DNA from: Ottelia alismoides
Lineage: Eukaryota > Streptophyta > Magnoliopsida > Alismatales > Hydrocharitaceae
Direction: 5' to 3'
Length of the DNA stretch: 64,000 nt
Assembly: GCA_037367405.1 (NCBI GenBank)
Contig: JAZKJV010006944.1
Coordinates: forward strand, 744,001 to 808,000
This document shows positions 21,701 to 32,992 of the stretch, one piece after another. The position numbers were made by a program, and so were the translations under genes. Numbering within the stretch: position 1 is the stretch's first letter; every line of letters begins with the position of its first letter. The notes beneath the pieces are model-generated. The model was not told the DNA's origin, did no database searches, and worked only from the letters and a program-made list of their open reading frames with translations.

Positions 21701-24600
21701 TGACGAGTCGCTAATACGATGTATAATTTGGTCACGTTGTAGCATGTGTACTTAGAAATTCAGTCAGAACTGAGAGAAGATCTCCGTGAAGAGTGTCTCG
21801 GCTTAATTTATATCCCGGGCAAGTCCGGGGTCGAACACAGGGAGGCAAAGGAACAACTTGGGTTAACTCGAAAATTTAGATCTTGATTTCCAAATGCGGA
21901 TGTTTATATTTTTTTCATGCCAAATGAAATGCGAATGCAAATGCGGGTGAATTAAGACACTAAGAAAACACACAACAAGGCCAAATTAATTTTAATGTCA
22001 AATTAGTCCAATTCAGCCAAATTATATTTTTCTTAAAATCCTAATCTAATGATGAATGCGAGACATATTTTTTTGTATTTTTAGGAATTAAAATGCAACA
22101 ACTAAAAATGCATACTTTTTATGGGTTTTTTCGCAATTTTTCGAACAACAAGTAAGTACAAATTATGAAAACATTACTGGAATGAAAGCATGATGCAAGG
22201 AAGCTACAATACTATTTTTGGAATTTTTGGACAAAGTATGAAATTTTTATGGATTTTTTAGTGAAATCAGAGTGAAAGTGAGTAAATAATTCCTATTTAA
22301 TCCACAATATCAAATTAATCAGAGAGCAAATTATCTCATATAGGTGTTTTCATATGGAATCCGGGAGACTTGAAATTTTGTGAAAAAGATATCTGTGGAT
22401 TTAATTAAAAATCAAATACTAAATTCACTCTACAATTTATTTCAGGCATAAGACATCTCCACTTTGGATGAAATTTGGATAGTAACTTAAGCATATATCA
22501 AGGCATCATTACTAATTTTTGTGGAATTTTTAGAGCAATTGTTTGTGAGATATAAATTTACGTGTTCAAAATGGGTAAAATATCAAATTTTTCAGTTAGA
22601 CAATTTTAATTAATCACCCACAATTCACAAAAATACAAATAAATATCCACAATGTAGAGAATCAGTTGCTCAATATGAAATCATTTTTCATTGAATATAA
22701 AGATGCATAACAGGTGTCCAAATCAACATACAAACATAGGGGTATCGATGCAAACACAGAAAACAATATTTACATCAAAAACATGTACATGGACCATTCC
22801 ATAATTATAGAAACTATACAAGAAAGTTCTGCAATTTTTACAATTAAAAAAAATAAAGAAAAGAGGTTGGACCTTCTTCTTCCTCACGATGGGGGCGCAG
22901 GTGGAGAACCCAAAGGGGGCGGCGGCGCGGAGGGCGGCGACGGCGTACGGCGGTGGCGCAGAGGCGCGCGGCGCACGGGTGGTGACGAGGGTGGCACGAT
23001 GGCGGCGGGGGCGGCTGGAATCGAGGAGGTCGGCGTGCGGCACGGAAGTCGGAGGTGAGGGCGGCGCGCGGCGACATCCGCTTGGGTGCTCGCGCGGAGG
23101 CCGCGCCTCTATGAGGGGCAGCGCCGGCCACGCGGGGCGGCGTTGGCAGCGGCGGCGCCGCTTAGAGGATGGGGGGCGACGGGCCGTGGCATGCTGCTCC
23201 TCCTTTTTTTATTTTTTTTGTTGTAAATAAAAGACAAAAGAAAACTCTTTTTTTTGTTTAAAATTTTTTATTTTTTTAGATTTTGTTAAGACAGGGAATG
23301 CACATGATAAAAAAATGATGATGGTGATGAAGACGAAGAATAAACAAATGGAGGATGTGTGGTAATGATATGATGAACTAAAAAAATTACAAAGGTAAAA
23401 ATAAAGACAAGATGAAACTAAAATTACCTACGATGAACGCGGGCGCCTATGAAGTGCTCACGAGAGCACGGTTTTTGCTCGAATCGCCGATGAGCGATGA
23501 GCTCGAGCAATGCACAGATGTGGCTGCGATGTTGGCCAAAAAGCCAACGGATCTCACCAGAGAGAGGGCTGTCGTCGTTCGACCGCGGTTGTGTCGCTGT
23601 CACCGATTCAACTCTGGGAACTAGGCTCTCCTCACATAAAGATGGATCAAAGGAAAATTGAGGAGGATGGGATGTATATATAGATGATGAAATGAGAGGT
23701 TATTAAAATGGTAGGAGGTTATTTTAATAATGGAGTTGAATGGGAAGTTTAAAAAATAGTGGGGTTGAATGGAGGTTGGTGGTAGGATGAGTTGAATGGT
23801 GGTTATTGTAAAGAATGTAAAATAAATAAATAAATAAATAAAATAATGATATAAAGTAGGCTACTTTAAATACAACAAAATAAAGAAGGAAAAATAGTGG
23901 TGAATTTACAAGTGAATACATACAACATGTACATTTTTTTGTTTGCTTTTCTAATATGTATTTTTTTGTCTTTTTAATAAGAGATATTTACAACGGAAAA
24001 ATACTATAAAATAATATAATTAAAATACAACACAACAATGATACAAAAATGAGGAAAGAATGAATATATACAAAATATACAATGTAGATCTAGGTCCCAA
24101 AATCCAACTTTTACAAATGAGCTCCGATTTTAATGAAATCACTTCCGTTGGATAGATAATTTTCTAACTTGAAGTAACTTTAAAAGTGAGTTTGGTGAAT
24201 TTGGAGTTCATACGAAGAGGGAATTTGGGTTGGAATTTGGACTTTATGGCTTTTTCTCTTTGGGATCTAGGAGCATTTATTTGAGCTAAAATTTGTTTTG
24301 TATTTTTATATTTTTATATACATAGTTATGAACAAGTTGGAGAAAGAATTAGCCAAAAGGAGTTGAAATGAAATTATTAAAAATACATAAAGTTTTGGGC
24401 TATTTACAGGTGAGAAACTCCCTTGATTTTGTGGATTTTTATTGTAATTTATTTTGTACAATCTAATATACATTAATTAGTGTGTTTTATTTACAAGAGA
24501 TATTTTGTTAATTTAATGAATTTATGTACATTTTTCTGGGATTTTACTCAGGGATTTTGCTAAGATCAAGATATTGAGATGATGAATCGTGGATTCATCA
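21701..24600 (-). repeat. E2 5' LTR, complete (2900 bp)
   Basis: On the minus strand it starts TGATGAATCC (24600) and ends CTCGTCA (21701). The first 22 bases form a near-palindrome, TGATGAATC...GATTCATCA. A GC-rich block (about 22862-23205) stands out in otherwise AT-rich DNA and overlaps the presumed leader downstream of the TATA box. ORFs in that block are compositional. It is homologous to the E3 LTR (36812-39686). Confidence 0.92.
23675..23682 (-). promoter_or_regulatory. E2 LTR TATA box
   Basis: TATATATA, followed on the minus strand by a C/T-rich start region and the GC-rich leader. The E3 LTR has TTTATAAA at the aligned site (38790-38797). Confidence 0.6.
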
Positions 24601-24605
24601 CTAAC
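24601..24605. other. Predicted target-site duplication of E2 (right copy)
   Basis: CTAAC directly abuts the E2 LTR terminus inside E3 gag. The partner should flank the E2 3' LTR, left of the window. Confidence 0.45.
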
Positions 24606-25235
24606 CCTAGGATGTCTAAGGTTAGCGCAGACGAGCTCGAAGTCCCTTAGGAATGCATATGGCTTCTCAAAAGCATTCGCATCAAAATGCGACAACACGT
24701 TCATAAATTACAGCTTCAACTCAAAATCCACTTCGGGTTCGACCAGACTCAAATTATTCTGAATTTGATATTGCTCAGGATTGTGCATTGCATCCATTGG
24801 TGGTTTCACCCCCAACATTAAGTTGTCCTAATTGAGCTCTAAGTAGTGCGTGTTGTTACTCAAATACATCTCATCTGGATAGTACCACTCTCATTGGGTC
24901 TTTGGGGTGTTCTTCTTCCTCTTCTTTCTTCTTTGGAGGCACTATACTTGAAACTTCTTTAGGTCCTACATCAGCAATGTGTTCATCATTAGAAGAGGAT
25001 TTATAAATCAAGGTATTGTCAACGAGGCAGAGGCCCTCCTCTGTGAGTAGGGAAGAGACAAAGGGAATGGTTTGAGAGTAACCATCCCGAGAGTGGGTAA
25101 TCCTGGGCTCAAGAGGGTCATGTGTCGAGGTTGGTCCAAGTTGTGCCTGAACCATTGAAGACATACATCTTGGAGGGTTCGATGAGAGATTCGCAAAGTC
25201 CGAATAAATATCCCCCTAATTATCTTCGATGTCAA
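24601..25235 (-). pseudogene. gag: E3 gag, N-terminal part, interrupted by E2
   Basis: The minus-strand product aligns with the start of E2 gag: the THDPLEP and DGYSQTIP blocks, a lysine/glutamate-rich PPKKK segment and PYAFLRDFELVCANLRH. It stops at 24601, where the E2 LTR begins, in the middle of the capsid domain. The stretch 24605-24870 is in a different frame from 24871-25164, so there is at least one frameshift. An in-frame stop also lies upstream of the conserved Met. Confidence 0.88.
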
Positions 25236-26546
25236 AGAACTTATTAGAAGATGATATTCAATGAGGAGCTAGTTCTGCGATGCACATAAATGTGCGGAGT
25301 AAACCCACACAATACAAACGCAATTCAAACCCTCAATTTCTCCCACTCAACACGTGATGGTCGTAAAGTTTCGTCTAAGTTATCTAGTCAATTTTAATTG
25401 GTAATAAATGCAATCTTTAAAAAATTAACGAGTTGTTGGGTATCTGTATTTTCCTACAGACTGGCCCAGTTCTTACGAGTAATTGGATCTACTTTCAACC
25501 AGTATAGGAATTGTGGGGACCGTATAAATACGGCTAGCCGTTCCTTGAGGACAAATCCTTATAAGGCGTCCTTTAAACCTCCCACTCTGCAAAGGAAATC
25601 CAAATTGTCTACCCGCTAACCGTAGATCCTCATTGAGAAATAGCTAATCGACTAAAAAGAAAGAACCAGTAGTCTATATGAAAACCATGGATTGACTCTA
25701 TCCTAGGTTCAGCTCTCTCTTAGATGCAAGTTAAATCAAACCGTGAGCGCTTTATGCACCTGTGAATAAGGTTCTTTTTATACCAATTTTTTTAATCGAC
25801 CTACTCAATTCAGTCCCAATTTTATAGTTATGTTGTCACTTGAAATTTAATCTAAACACGACAAGGCACGTCTACCATTCAGTCCCAATTTCCTTTTTGA
25901 TCTTAAGTTGTTAAACAAGAGAGGAATCAGAAATCAGAATGCAAACATGAAACGATGATGCATGCTCAGAAGAAGGTATACTTATAGTGACTCCCAACAC
26001 TCTTCATGCGTTAAGCAAAACTGATTTTTAAATTTGCACTAAATGCATACAGATCGAGAAAACCACACCTAGATAATATACTATTAGCGGGGGAAGAATT
26101 AAGTTAATTTGAGCTAAGTAGTACGTGTATGTATGTCTCATTATGAATCTTCTCAGATAAGTTAATATTCTAATATATGTGTGGCCTAAATTATGATGGG
26201 CACAAGATGCTACACTACCGTGCGCCTAACCTTAATTTCGACACGCAAGTCGAGCCCTACTCTCACCGGAGAGTGAAACAAGTCCTGACACACCATAAAA
26301 TAAAGTCCAAATCTTTTTTACAAGCACGAGCTCTCAAACGAGAGCCATTGTAAATTAGTAAATTATCTAAATTATCTAAATTATTACAAAAATTCTCTCA
26401 AAAATAAATTAAAAATTCCTTTATCTTCAGTAGTGAGTGTGCGTCATGTCCTTCGACCTATGATGCACTCCAAGTCCATCGTGCCCATGCAAGGAAAATA
26501 AAATTTATGTTAGAGAGATAGAAAACAAAATATATACAATAATAAG
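25236..26546 (-). other. E3 leader, truncated at its PBS side
   Basis: It aligns with the E2 leader from the gag start to about the position of E2 base 21560. The last about 120 bases before the PBS are missing; E4-related sequence starts instead. It contains a block around 25441-25620 that the E2 leader lacks but the E5 and E6 leaders keep. No ORF is supported. Confidence 0.75.
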
Positions 26547-26854
26547 TAGATTGCAGATGCAAGTGCATCTCTAGGAGATATAGGAAGAGTTCTTTTAAGA
26601 TTGTTATCGCCTTCGGGCTAAGAAAGACACATTTACGTTTTTTTTTAAAAAAATAATAACCTTAAGGTATGTAGATAGTCATTTGCATATCGTAATAGAC
26701 CTATGTCCTACACAAATAATATCTCTACATAACGTAATGGATACTTAATACGATATCGCAAACGGATACAACATATGATATGAATAAACAGAGAATACTA
26801 CAAATACCGATACCTGAAGTCTCGAGGACGAGACTTATTTTAAGATTGTTATGA
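26547..26854 (+). repeat. E4 orphan internal 3' end left of first LTR
   Basis: It matches 32682-32992 closely (both contain the GCAGATGCAAGTGCATC block, TTATCGCCTTCGGGC and the CGAGGACGAGACTT block). A simple insertion should have a target-site duplication here, not internal sequence. It points to a tandem copy produced by LTR recombination with later loss of the left part. Confidence 0.8.
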
Positions 26855-29800
26855 TGTGAAACCCCAGGTTTTAGTCCCGCAACTTGGTCAAGTTGATGAT
26901 AATCAAATAATTGTGGTCCAATAAGAAATTTATGAAAAATTCAGTTTCGATCTGATTGTAGCATAGTATGACTTGTTGGATGCGTATCGTCGTCAGGATT
27001 CCAACGCATCTAAAATTTTTCAAATCGGATATCGGATGAGTGAGATATGATCATTGTAGTGAGGGTTGGTCAAGTCTGAAATGGTTATACGGGATTTGAG
27101 CGGGATCCGCCTAAGAGACTCGCCCAAGTCCGATTTTAGGGATATAAAAGATTCCTTTAGGTTGCTCTCTCCTCTCATTTGCAAACCCTAGCAACCACAT
27201 ACCATCTCCCACCTCCCAAGCTTGTTGTAGCTCCATCAAAGCATCGTGAAGGTGGCGAATCACCACCATTTTTGGAGTCGAGCTTTCCCTCATCATCCTC
27301 TACACGGATCTAGCACTACAAATGTAAGATCAGCTCCCTCGCTCCTTGTATTTCAAGATTTTGTTATGGGTTAGATCTAAGCAAGGGATTGTTTTGGTTT
27401 AGAGGATTTCTGTGATCATGATGAAGCGTGGGACTACTTAGAATGGAGATATGGTGTTGAATGCACGGAAACATATAGGTACGATCCTCTTTCCTTTTGT
27501 TTGATTCTATCACCGGGCATGTGTCCCATGGACCTCGTGTCCCTCTTGCTGGATGGGTTTCCTTCTCGGTATGATGGTTGTTGATTGTTCATGTTCCTAA
27601 AAATACAAAATAATAGGAAGTTGGATTTTGAATAAAACTGTGTTAATGAAAGAGGGAATGGATGCATAAGAATGTACATGAGAAGCAACACCATCTTTTT
27701 TTCTATTTGTTTCACATATGTTTTTATGAGATTTGATCGAATATTCATACTCCTTATTGTATGATTTCCGTATGGTTGTCAATGATATGTGGTTGTCAAT
27801 GAAGTACTGACTAAGTACTCCAAGTATAACATACAATATATCATATTATCATATTATTCCATTGCTTATGCTGAATATAACATATCCATCATACGTAGGG
27901 ATCAAGAGATAAGAAGATCCTTCTAGCAATCCTTCATCATGTGATAACGGATGGAAAATTGTATTTGGACTTTTAATACCCACGATACTAATTCTACCAT
28001 AAAGTTACATTAAGAATAATTTGAGAGGAAGTAAATGGCCTTTGAATTTCCTTAGTACGTTATCGTATATTGTTATTGCATGCTATTAATGATAGTTATG
28101 CAATTTAAATCACGTGGTTTTTCTCGAATGAGTATCTCCTTTCTTTCGATATTACGAAATGAGTGACATCATAAAATTGATATATAATGGTCCTATTTAG
28201 ATGGGGGTGGAACTTTCATGGTCACAATCATCTCCCAGAGTTGTTTGTCTTCATCTTTTCGGGAAGGTCTGAGAATGATTTTATCGATTGCCTTGTTCTT
28301 ATAAATCATGAAATACGTAGAGTCTAAACAATAAGGATCGGTGGTAGCGATTCTGTTATTTTACATAACGGAACTTATACTATTAAATTTTAGTTGTGGT
28401 ATATATAACTTTCTCCTCTCGAAATTGTCGTCTTTTAATGTTAACTCGTAGACCAACACTATTAATATTTACGATATCTGGCATGTACATAATATCTCCA
28501 GGCATTATTCGAGGATCGTATTAAGGACTCTATAGGACTTCACTGTATATATATAATATAATATGCATTAATGAACGGTAATATAACCACAAGAATAACG
28601 CATGAATCACTTGAAAAGGGTATGTCACAGTAACATAATAGTAGATCCTTACGTTAGGCTGTAACGTTAATACATCCAAGCTCTATTAACTTTCTCAAAT
28701 GTGTTAAATACATACTACGTTAGAAACTTAAGTGTGATAGAAGTTATTATCATGCAATAATGCAAACTAGAATTTCTTTCTTTGGATTTATTAAGTCATT
28801 ATATATACTTAAATTCATCATTCATAAGTTAGCATTTGTTTATTTACTGCACAGTCCTTATACTCATATAACTCGAATGATTTGACTTCGGTTGAGGGAA
28901 TCATTGACCATGAATGGGTTGCTTTGGTATTTTTTTTAATAAACTAGATATATAGACACCTTCGGCCACGAGTAGGTAATGTGAAGGCCACGACCCCAAC
29001 AAAGGAGTCGGATTATGCATTGCACCTAATTGCCTGCTTGCATCTAGGATCACTTAACAAAGTTGGTAGTTGACGAGGTTGACATCAGTGGTTTCAGACT
29101 TATAAGTGAATTTTGGCATTGTAGTTGATTTAGGTGTGGTCGAATTAGATTTTGCTTCGAATGTAAGTATTGTGAGAGATGTCTGGGATGTTGAAGTTAG
29201 AGATGATAATTATAATTCACCATGTTAAAAAAAGGGCCTTTGGGAGCTAACCATTATGACTAAACAAGTTCCTACATGGCTGAGATCCATGAGTTCACAC
29301 TAATGTGTAATTATTATGTGGAATATTTACATGATCGTGTTTCAATATTTAAAAGTTTATATTGTGGAGGAATCTAACATACGGGTGGAAATGATAAGAT
29401 CAATGTTCGTGTGTTCTCAAATGAATATTAAATAGATATATGAAATTTATTTGAAAACCACTTTATCGATATTTGTTTTGTGAGCTCATGAGTGAGATCT
29501 TGTGGTGACTCGTAGTGGGAATGAAATATAAACTATCAAGATATCGTGAAATGAACTTGATGTTTAAACCTTCTTATCAATATATATATTTGCATGTATT
29601 ATACTTAGAGAAGTTAGCATACCCGAGAGTGGGGCGCAACTCTCGTGGTCCCGGTGAGTCCTAGACTGGGTGCTAGTTCTGGTTCCGTGGGTCTGTCGGT
29701 GTGTTCCGCGATCCTGTCGGTTGAGCGTAGTGCTAAGGGTACAGTCGATGAGTCCACGTCCCTAGTACGGCACTTGTCGAAGACTCGTACTTTGCGACAA

Positions 29801-30661
29801 GGTTGTATCTGGTGCGGTCCGTTTGGCCGGGTGTACTCGTTCCCGGGTATTCCCCTTGTGGTGGGTAAGCTAGGGAAATGGGTTGAAGTTGGAGTTGGGG
29901 TTGTAGGTTGCTTGAGTTGGTTGCTCCAGTGCACATGATGTGACTGTTGAGATGTTTTTATTATTACTTGAGCTCAACATCTAAATGATGAAAAGATGCT
30001 TTGAATAGTATACGTATGTGCTTCTACGTATATGATGATACCAAACAATGCATGCAGATTAATGTATAATTAGTTAGCTCGTGATATGCATAGAGTACTA
30101 GCACTTGTGAAGTAAGGGTAGCAAGTTGCATGCATCTTAATTATAATTATAATAATAATAATATTATTGGTGGTTTAGAATAATGAGCAATAATTACAAG
30201 AGTAAAAATGGAACACGAACATCCCTCTCTCTACTCTTTCACTTCTGCTTAGTGTTGTGTTAGCCTGTTTTAGCTATACGGAGCTTTTTGCTCATTCGTA
30301 CTTCTTTGGAAACTCATCCAGGTTTACAGGTTGTTTATCAGCAGTAGTGACTTGATCTTCCGCAGTTTGTACAAGACCCAGGGTACAGTTCCACTTGTAT
30401 AATCTTAATAATTGTTGTATACATTTGTAGCTCTTGTAGTTTAAGTTGTTAGTCATGTAATAAAATATTATGGACTCTATTGCAAATTTGTGATATTTTG
30501 GAAACCATGAATATATAAATGCCATTGAGCATTTTATTATTTACCATTTTTCTCGCTTTACATTCCGAATGTTAATCATGATGTATGAATATGGCTATCG
30601 CTAAGTATCTTGATCCTAGGGAGATAGGTCCGACGTCCTCCCTGCAGGGCGGGGTGTCACA
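26855..30661 (+). repeat. E4 left LTR (3807 bp)
   Basis: It starts TGTGAAACCCC and ends GGGGTGTCACA, which form a terminal inverted repeat. It matches the right LTR throughout. A TATA box lies at 27142-27149. ORFs at 29614-29938 and elsewhere are present on both strands of both LTRs and are not protein-like. Confidence 0.87.
27142..27149 (+). promoter_or_regulatory. E4 left LTR TATA box
   Basis: ATATAAAA about 290 bases into the LTR, followed by a pyrimidine-rich segment and CAAACCCTA, typical of plant start regions. The right LTR has TATATAAG at 33281-33288. Confidence 0.6.
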
Positions 30662-30663
30662 GA

Positions 30664-30675
30664 TGGTATCAGAGC
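30664..30675 (+). promoter_or_regulatory. E4 primer-binding site, initiator tRNA-Met type
   Basis: TGGTATCAGAGC, two bases after the left LTR. It is the standard PBS of chromoviruses and many Ty1/copia elements. Confidence 0.92.
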
Positions 30676-30859
30676 AAAGATACTCCATTAGCCAACATTT
30701 ATACTTATGATTATTAACGGTATTCGGAATGTATGGAGTACATCAGGGTCCTCTGACTATGATGTTTAGTCCAACAGGAATGGTTCCCATATAAGAGTCC
30801 TAATATATGAAGACTTAGATATCTAGAGACTTATGAGTGTAATTGATTCATGCAGAATC

Positions 30860-31825
30860 ATGTCGCTTTCGAACGCTGAGATTGCTAGACAGTTGGCAAT
30901 AATGATGGACATGCTCCAAAATATAGACAAGAGATTAAAGACCGTAGAGCAAAGACTTGATGGATTTGAAGAATCCATTCGTACCCTTTAGAGTAATGAT
31001 GGTACTAAAGTTCCGCTTCCCCCTCCATCTACTGAGGATATTTTTCAGAAACATCAGAAAATCTTCGCTAGCTTTTGCAAGGGTCAAGTACCAGAGTTTG
31101 CAGGAGATACTACTCCAAAGGATGTTGATGCTTGGCTAGACAAGATTGAGAAAGTTCTCAAGATTATCCAAGCACCCAAAGACTGTTAGGTGCCATTTGC
31201 CGAATACTCCTTGTGCAGTCATGCAAAGCATTGGTGGAGCGCTTTATCAAGACATTTACCACATCCTTTAACTTGGGATAATTTTGTGAAGTCATTCAGA
31301 GAACAATTTCTTCCCGATTTCTGGGTTAGGAGAAAAAGAAAAGAATTGGATGAGTTGAAACAAGGATCGATGTCAGCTAGAGAATATCAGATCAAATTTG
31401 ATGAGTTAGCACGTCATTCACCCATGCTTGAAATACGTGAAGATGAACGGATCCTAAAGTTTTGGTGTGGACTTCATCTCGATATCCAATATGGACTCTC
31501 TTCTTGTCGGCCATCCACTATCCGTGAGATGGTAGAAGTCATATCCCGCATGGAAGACTTACACCACGATAAGAGATTGAAAATGACGTATTTGCATGAA
31601 AATGGCAATGATGATCAAAAATTTCTGATGCCTTATCCAATCACAGATCACGATTCTCTACCTATGTAACCAATGAATGAAACTACAACAAGTTCCACTA
31701 CAAATGGACCAAGGGGAAGTACTCGGCCTCGAAGATGTTATACTTGTGGTCAGAGAGGTCATAGTCAAACTAAATGTCCGCATCGAGCCATAATATTATT
31801 GTTAGATTACGACATGAAAGAATAA
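30860..31825 (+). pseudogene. gag: E4 gag with zinc knuckle, three in-frame stops
   Basis: The ATG at 30860 opens a 321-codon frame, with no frameshift, that ends at the TAA 31823-31825. It shows an N-terminal helix, the Retrotrans_gag domain (about 31060-31600: DAWLDKIEK, WW..L, W..F...F...F.PD, the EY..KFDEL segment) and a CCHC knuckle CYTCGQRGHSQTKC (about 31737-31780). In-frame stops are TAG at 30989-30991, TAG at 31187-31189 and TAA at 31667-31669, each one C-to-T step from CAG or CAA. The capsid could have been supplied to, or borrowed from, an autonomous relative. It is non-functional now. Confidence 0.88.
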
Positions 31826-32170
31826 ACATGTCGATGAGAAGGGACAAAAATATACTCAAGGCATGTGACTGATGTAATGAATCTGATGACTATTAAATGT
31901 TCTTGTATAGACAATATGTTTTATGAGTATGATCATGAAACATGTTCCCTGTGTATTGCTTGATAGTGCAGGGTATGCCTATACAAATAGTACTGACGCA
32001 TGGATTGTATCCTTCTTGATGATTATAATTATGACGATGCTTAAATGTCTTAGTACCTTCTTAAAGAATGATAATCGGAAGGAGTTCAAAGATTGATAAG
32101 TGCCAAATTGTAGTGACATGATATTGAGACTCGTATTAAGTAGTACATGCTAATTCGTATGACAAGCTTT
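31826..32170 (+). other. E4 internal region after gag
   Basis: Non-coding and AT-rich. Protease and RT would begin here in an autonomous chromovirus, and I see neither a DSG-type motif nor RT blocks in any frame. Confidence 0.6.
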
Positions 32171-32199
32171 AGGACTGAAAGAGATGGTTTGATTCTTTT

Positions 32200-32760
32200 T
32201 AAGATTGTTATCGCCGGCTGCGATAACACCATTTCTTTTGTTTGTACTCATTGATGGCGATATAAATTTTTTTGATATGCTTATCACTGAGGGATGACTA
32301 TAATCCACTTAAAGTTGTTATCACCGATTGCGACAAAAAAGGTCCTATCAAGATGATTATCACTCTCGTGATAAGTAGAGCATGGATATGGATCCATCTT
32401 CCTGAGTAACAAGGGGATGCTTTAAGAGTGTTATTATTAAAGGTGATAACTGCAATCCTTAAAGATTGTTATCGTTGACCTCGATAACAAATGTCCTATT
32501 AAGATTGTTATCACTCTCGTGATAAGTGGAATGTAGATGCATGTACATATTTTGAAGAAATATGAAGAACTCTTTTAAGATATCGAAGGTGTCAACTGTA
32601 CTTTCTTAAAAATTATTTGTTGTTGACAGTGATAACAAACATTTTATTAAGATTGTTATCACTCTCGTGATCACTCTCGTGATAAGTAGATTGCAGATGC
32701 AAGTGCATCTCTAGGAGAAATAGGAAGAGTTCTTTTAAGCTTGTTATCGCCTTCGGGCTA
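32200..32760 (+). repeat. E4 hairpin array, TTATC...GATAA
   Basis: Degenerate repeats built on AAGATTGTTATC with a following inverted copy. Clear stems are GTTATCGC/GCGATAAC (32207-32227), TTATCACTCTCGTGATAA (32358-32375 and 32508-32525), GTTATCG/CGATAAC (32468-32487) and a compound copy with a doubled CACTCTCGTGAT (32656-32685). Half-units continue at 32745 and, just before the right LTR, at 32980-32992. The orphan segment carries the matching half-units near 26600 and 26841-26854. Confidence 0.85.
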
Positions 32761-32992
32761 AGAAAGACACATTTAGTTTTTTTTTAAAAAATAATAACCT
32801 TAAGGTATGTAGATAGCCATTTGCATATCGTAATAGACCTATGTCCTACACAAATAATATCTCTACATAACGTAATGGATACTTAATACGATATCGCAAA
32901 CCGATATAACATATGATATGAATAAATAGAGAATACTACAGATACCGATACCTGAAGTCTCGAGGACGAGACTTATTTTAAGATTGTTATGA

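Larger units (their letters stand above)
16342..24600 (-). mobile_element. E2: Athila-lineage element, right part only
   Basis: Read on the minus strand from 24600 down: 5' LTR, PBS, leader, gag, LRSGR linker, protease, acidic spacer and the first part of RT, cut at 16342 by E1. The rest of RT, RNase H, integrase and 3' LTR should be left of the window. The family differs from E1: its LTR is not alignable with the E1 LTR, but the coding motifs have the same order. It lies inside the gag of E3, a close relative. Confidence 0.92.

Noticed and set aside
22889..23230. 113-codon GC-rich plus-strand ORF and overlapping ORFs on both strands
   Set aside because: It lies inside the E2 LTR; open frames on both strands follow from high GC content, and the E3 LTR does not keep the frame.
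29614..29938. Overlapping ORFs of about 100 codons on both strands, repeated at 35678-36080
   Set aside because: They are in both E4 LTRs, on both strands, with indels that change the frame; not protein-like.
26553..30661. E4 LTR starting at TGCAG (26553) instead of TGTGAAACCCC (26855)
   Set aside because: Only the TGTGAAACCCC start forms an inverted repeat with GGGGTGTCACA, and the CGAGGACGAGACTT block before it is typical of internal sequence; no target duplication supports 26553.
32200..32760. CRISPR-like array
   Set aside because: Units are degenerate, of irregular spacing and self-complementary, within a plant retrotransposon.
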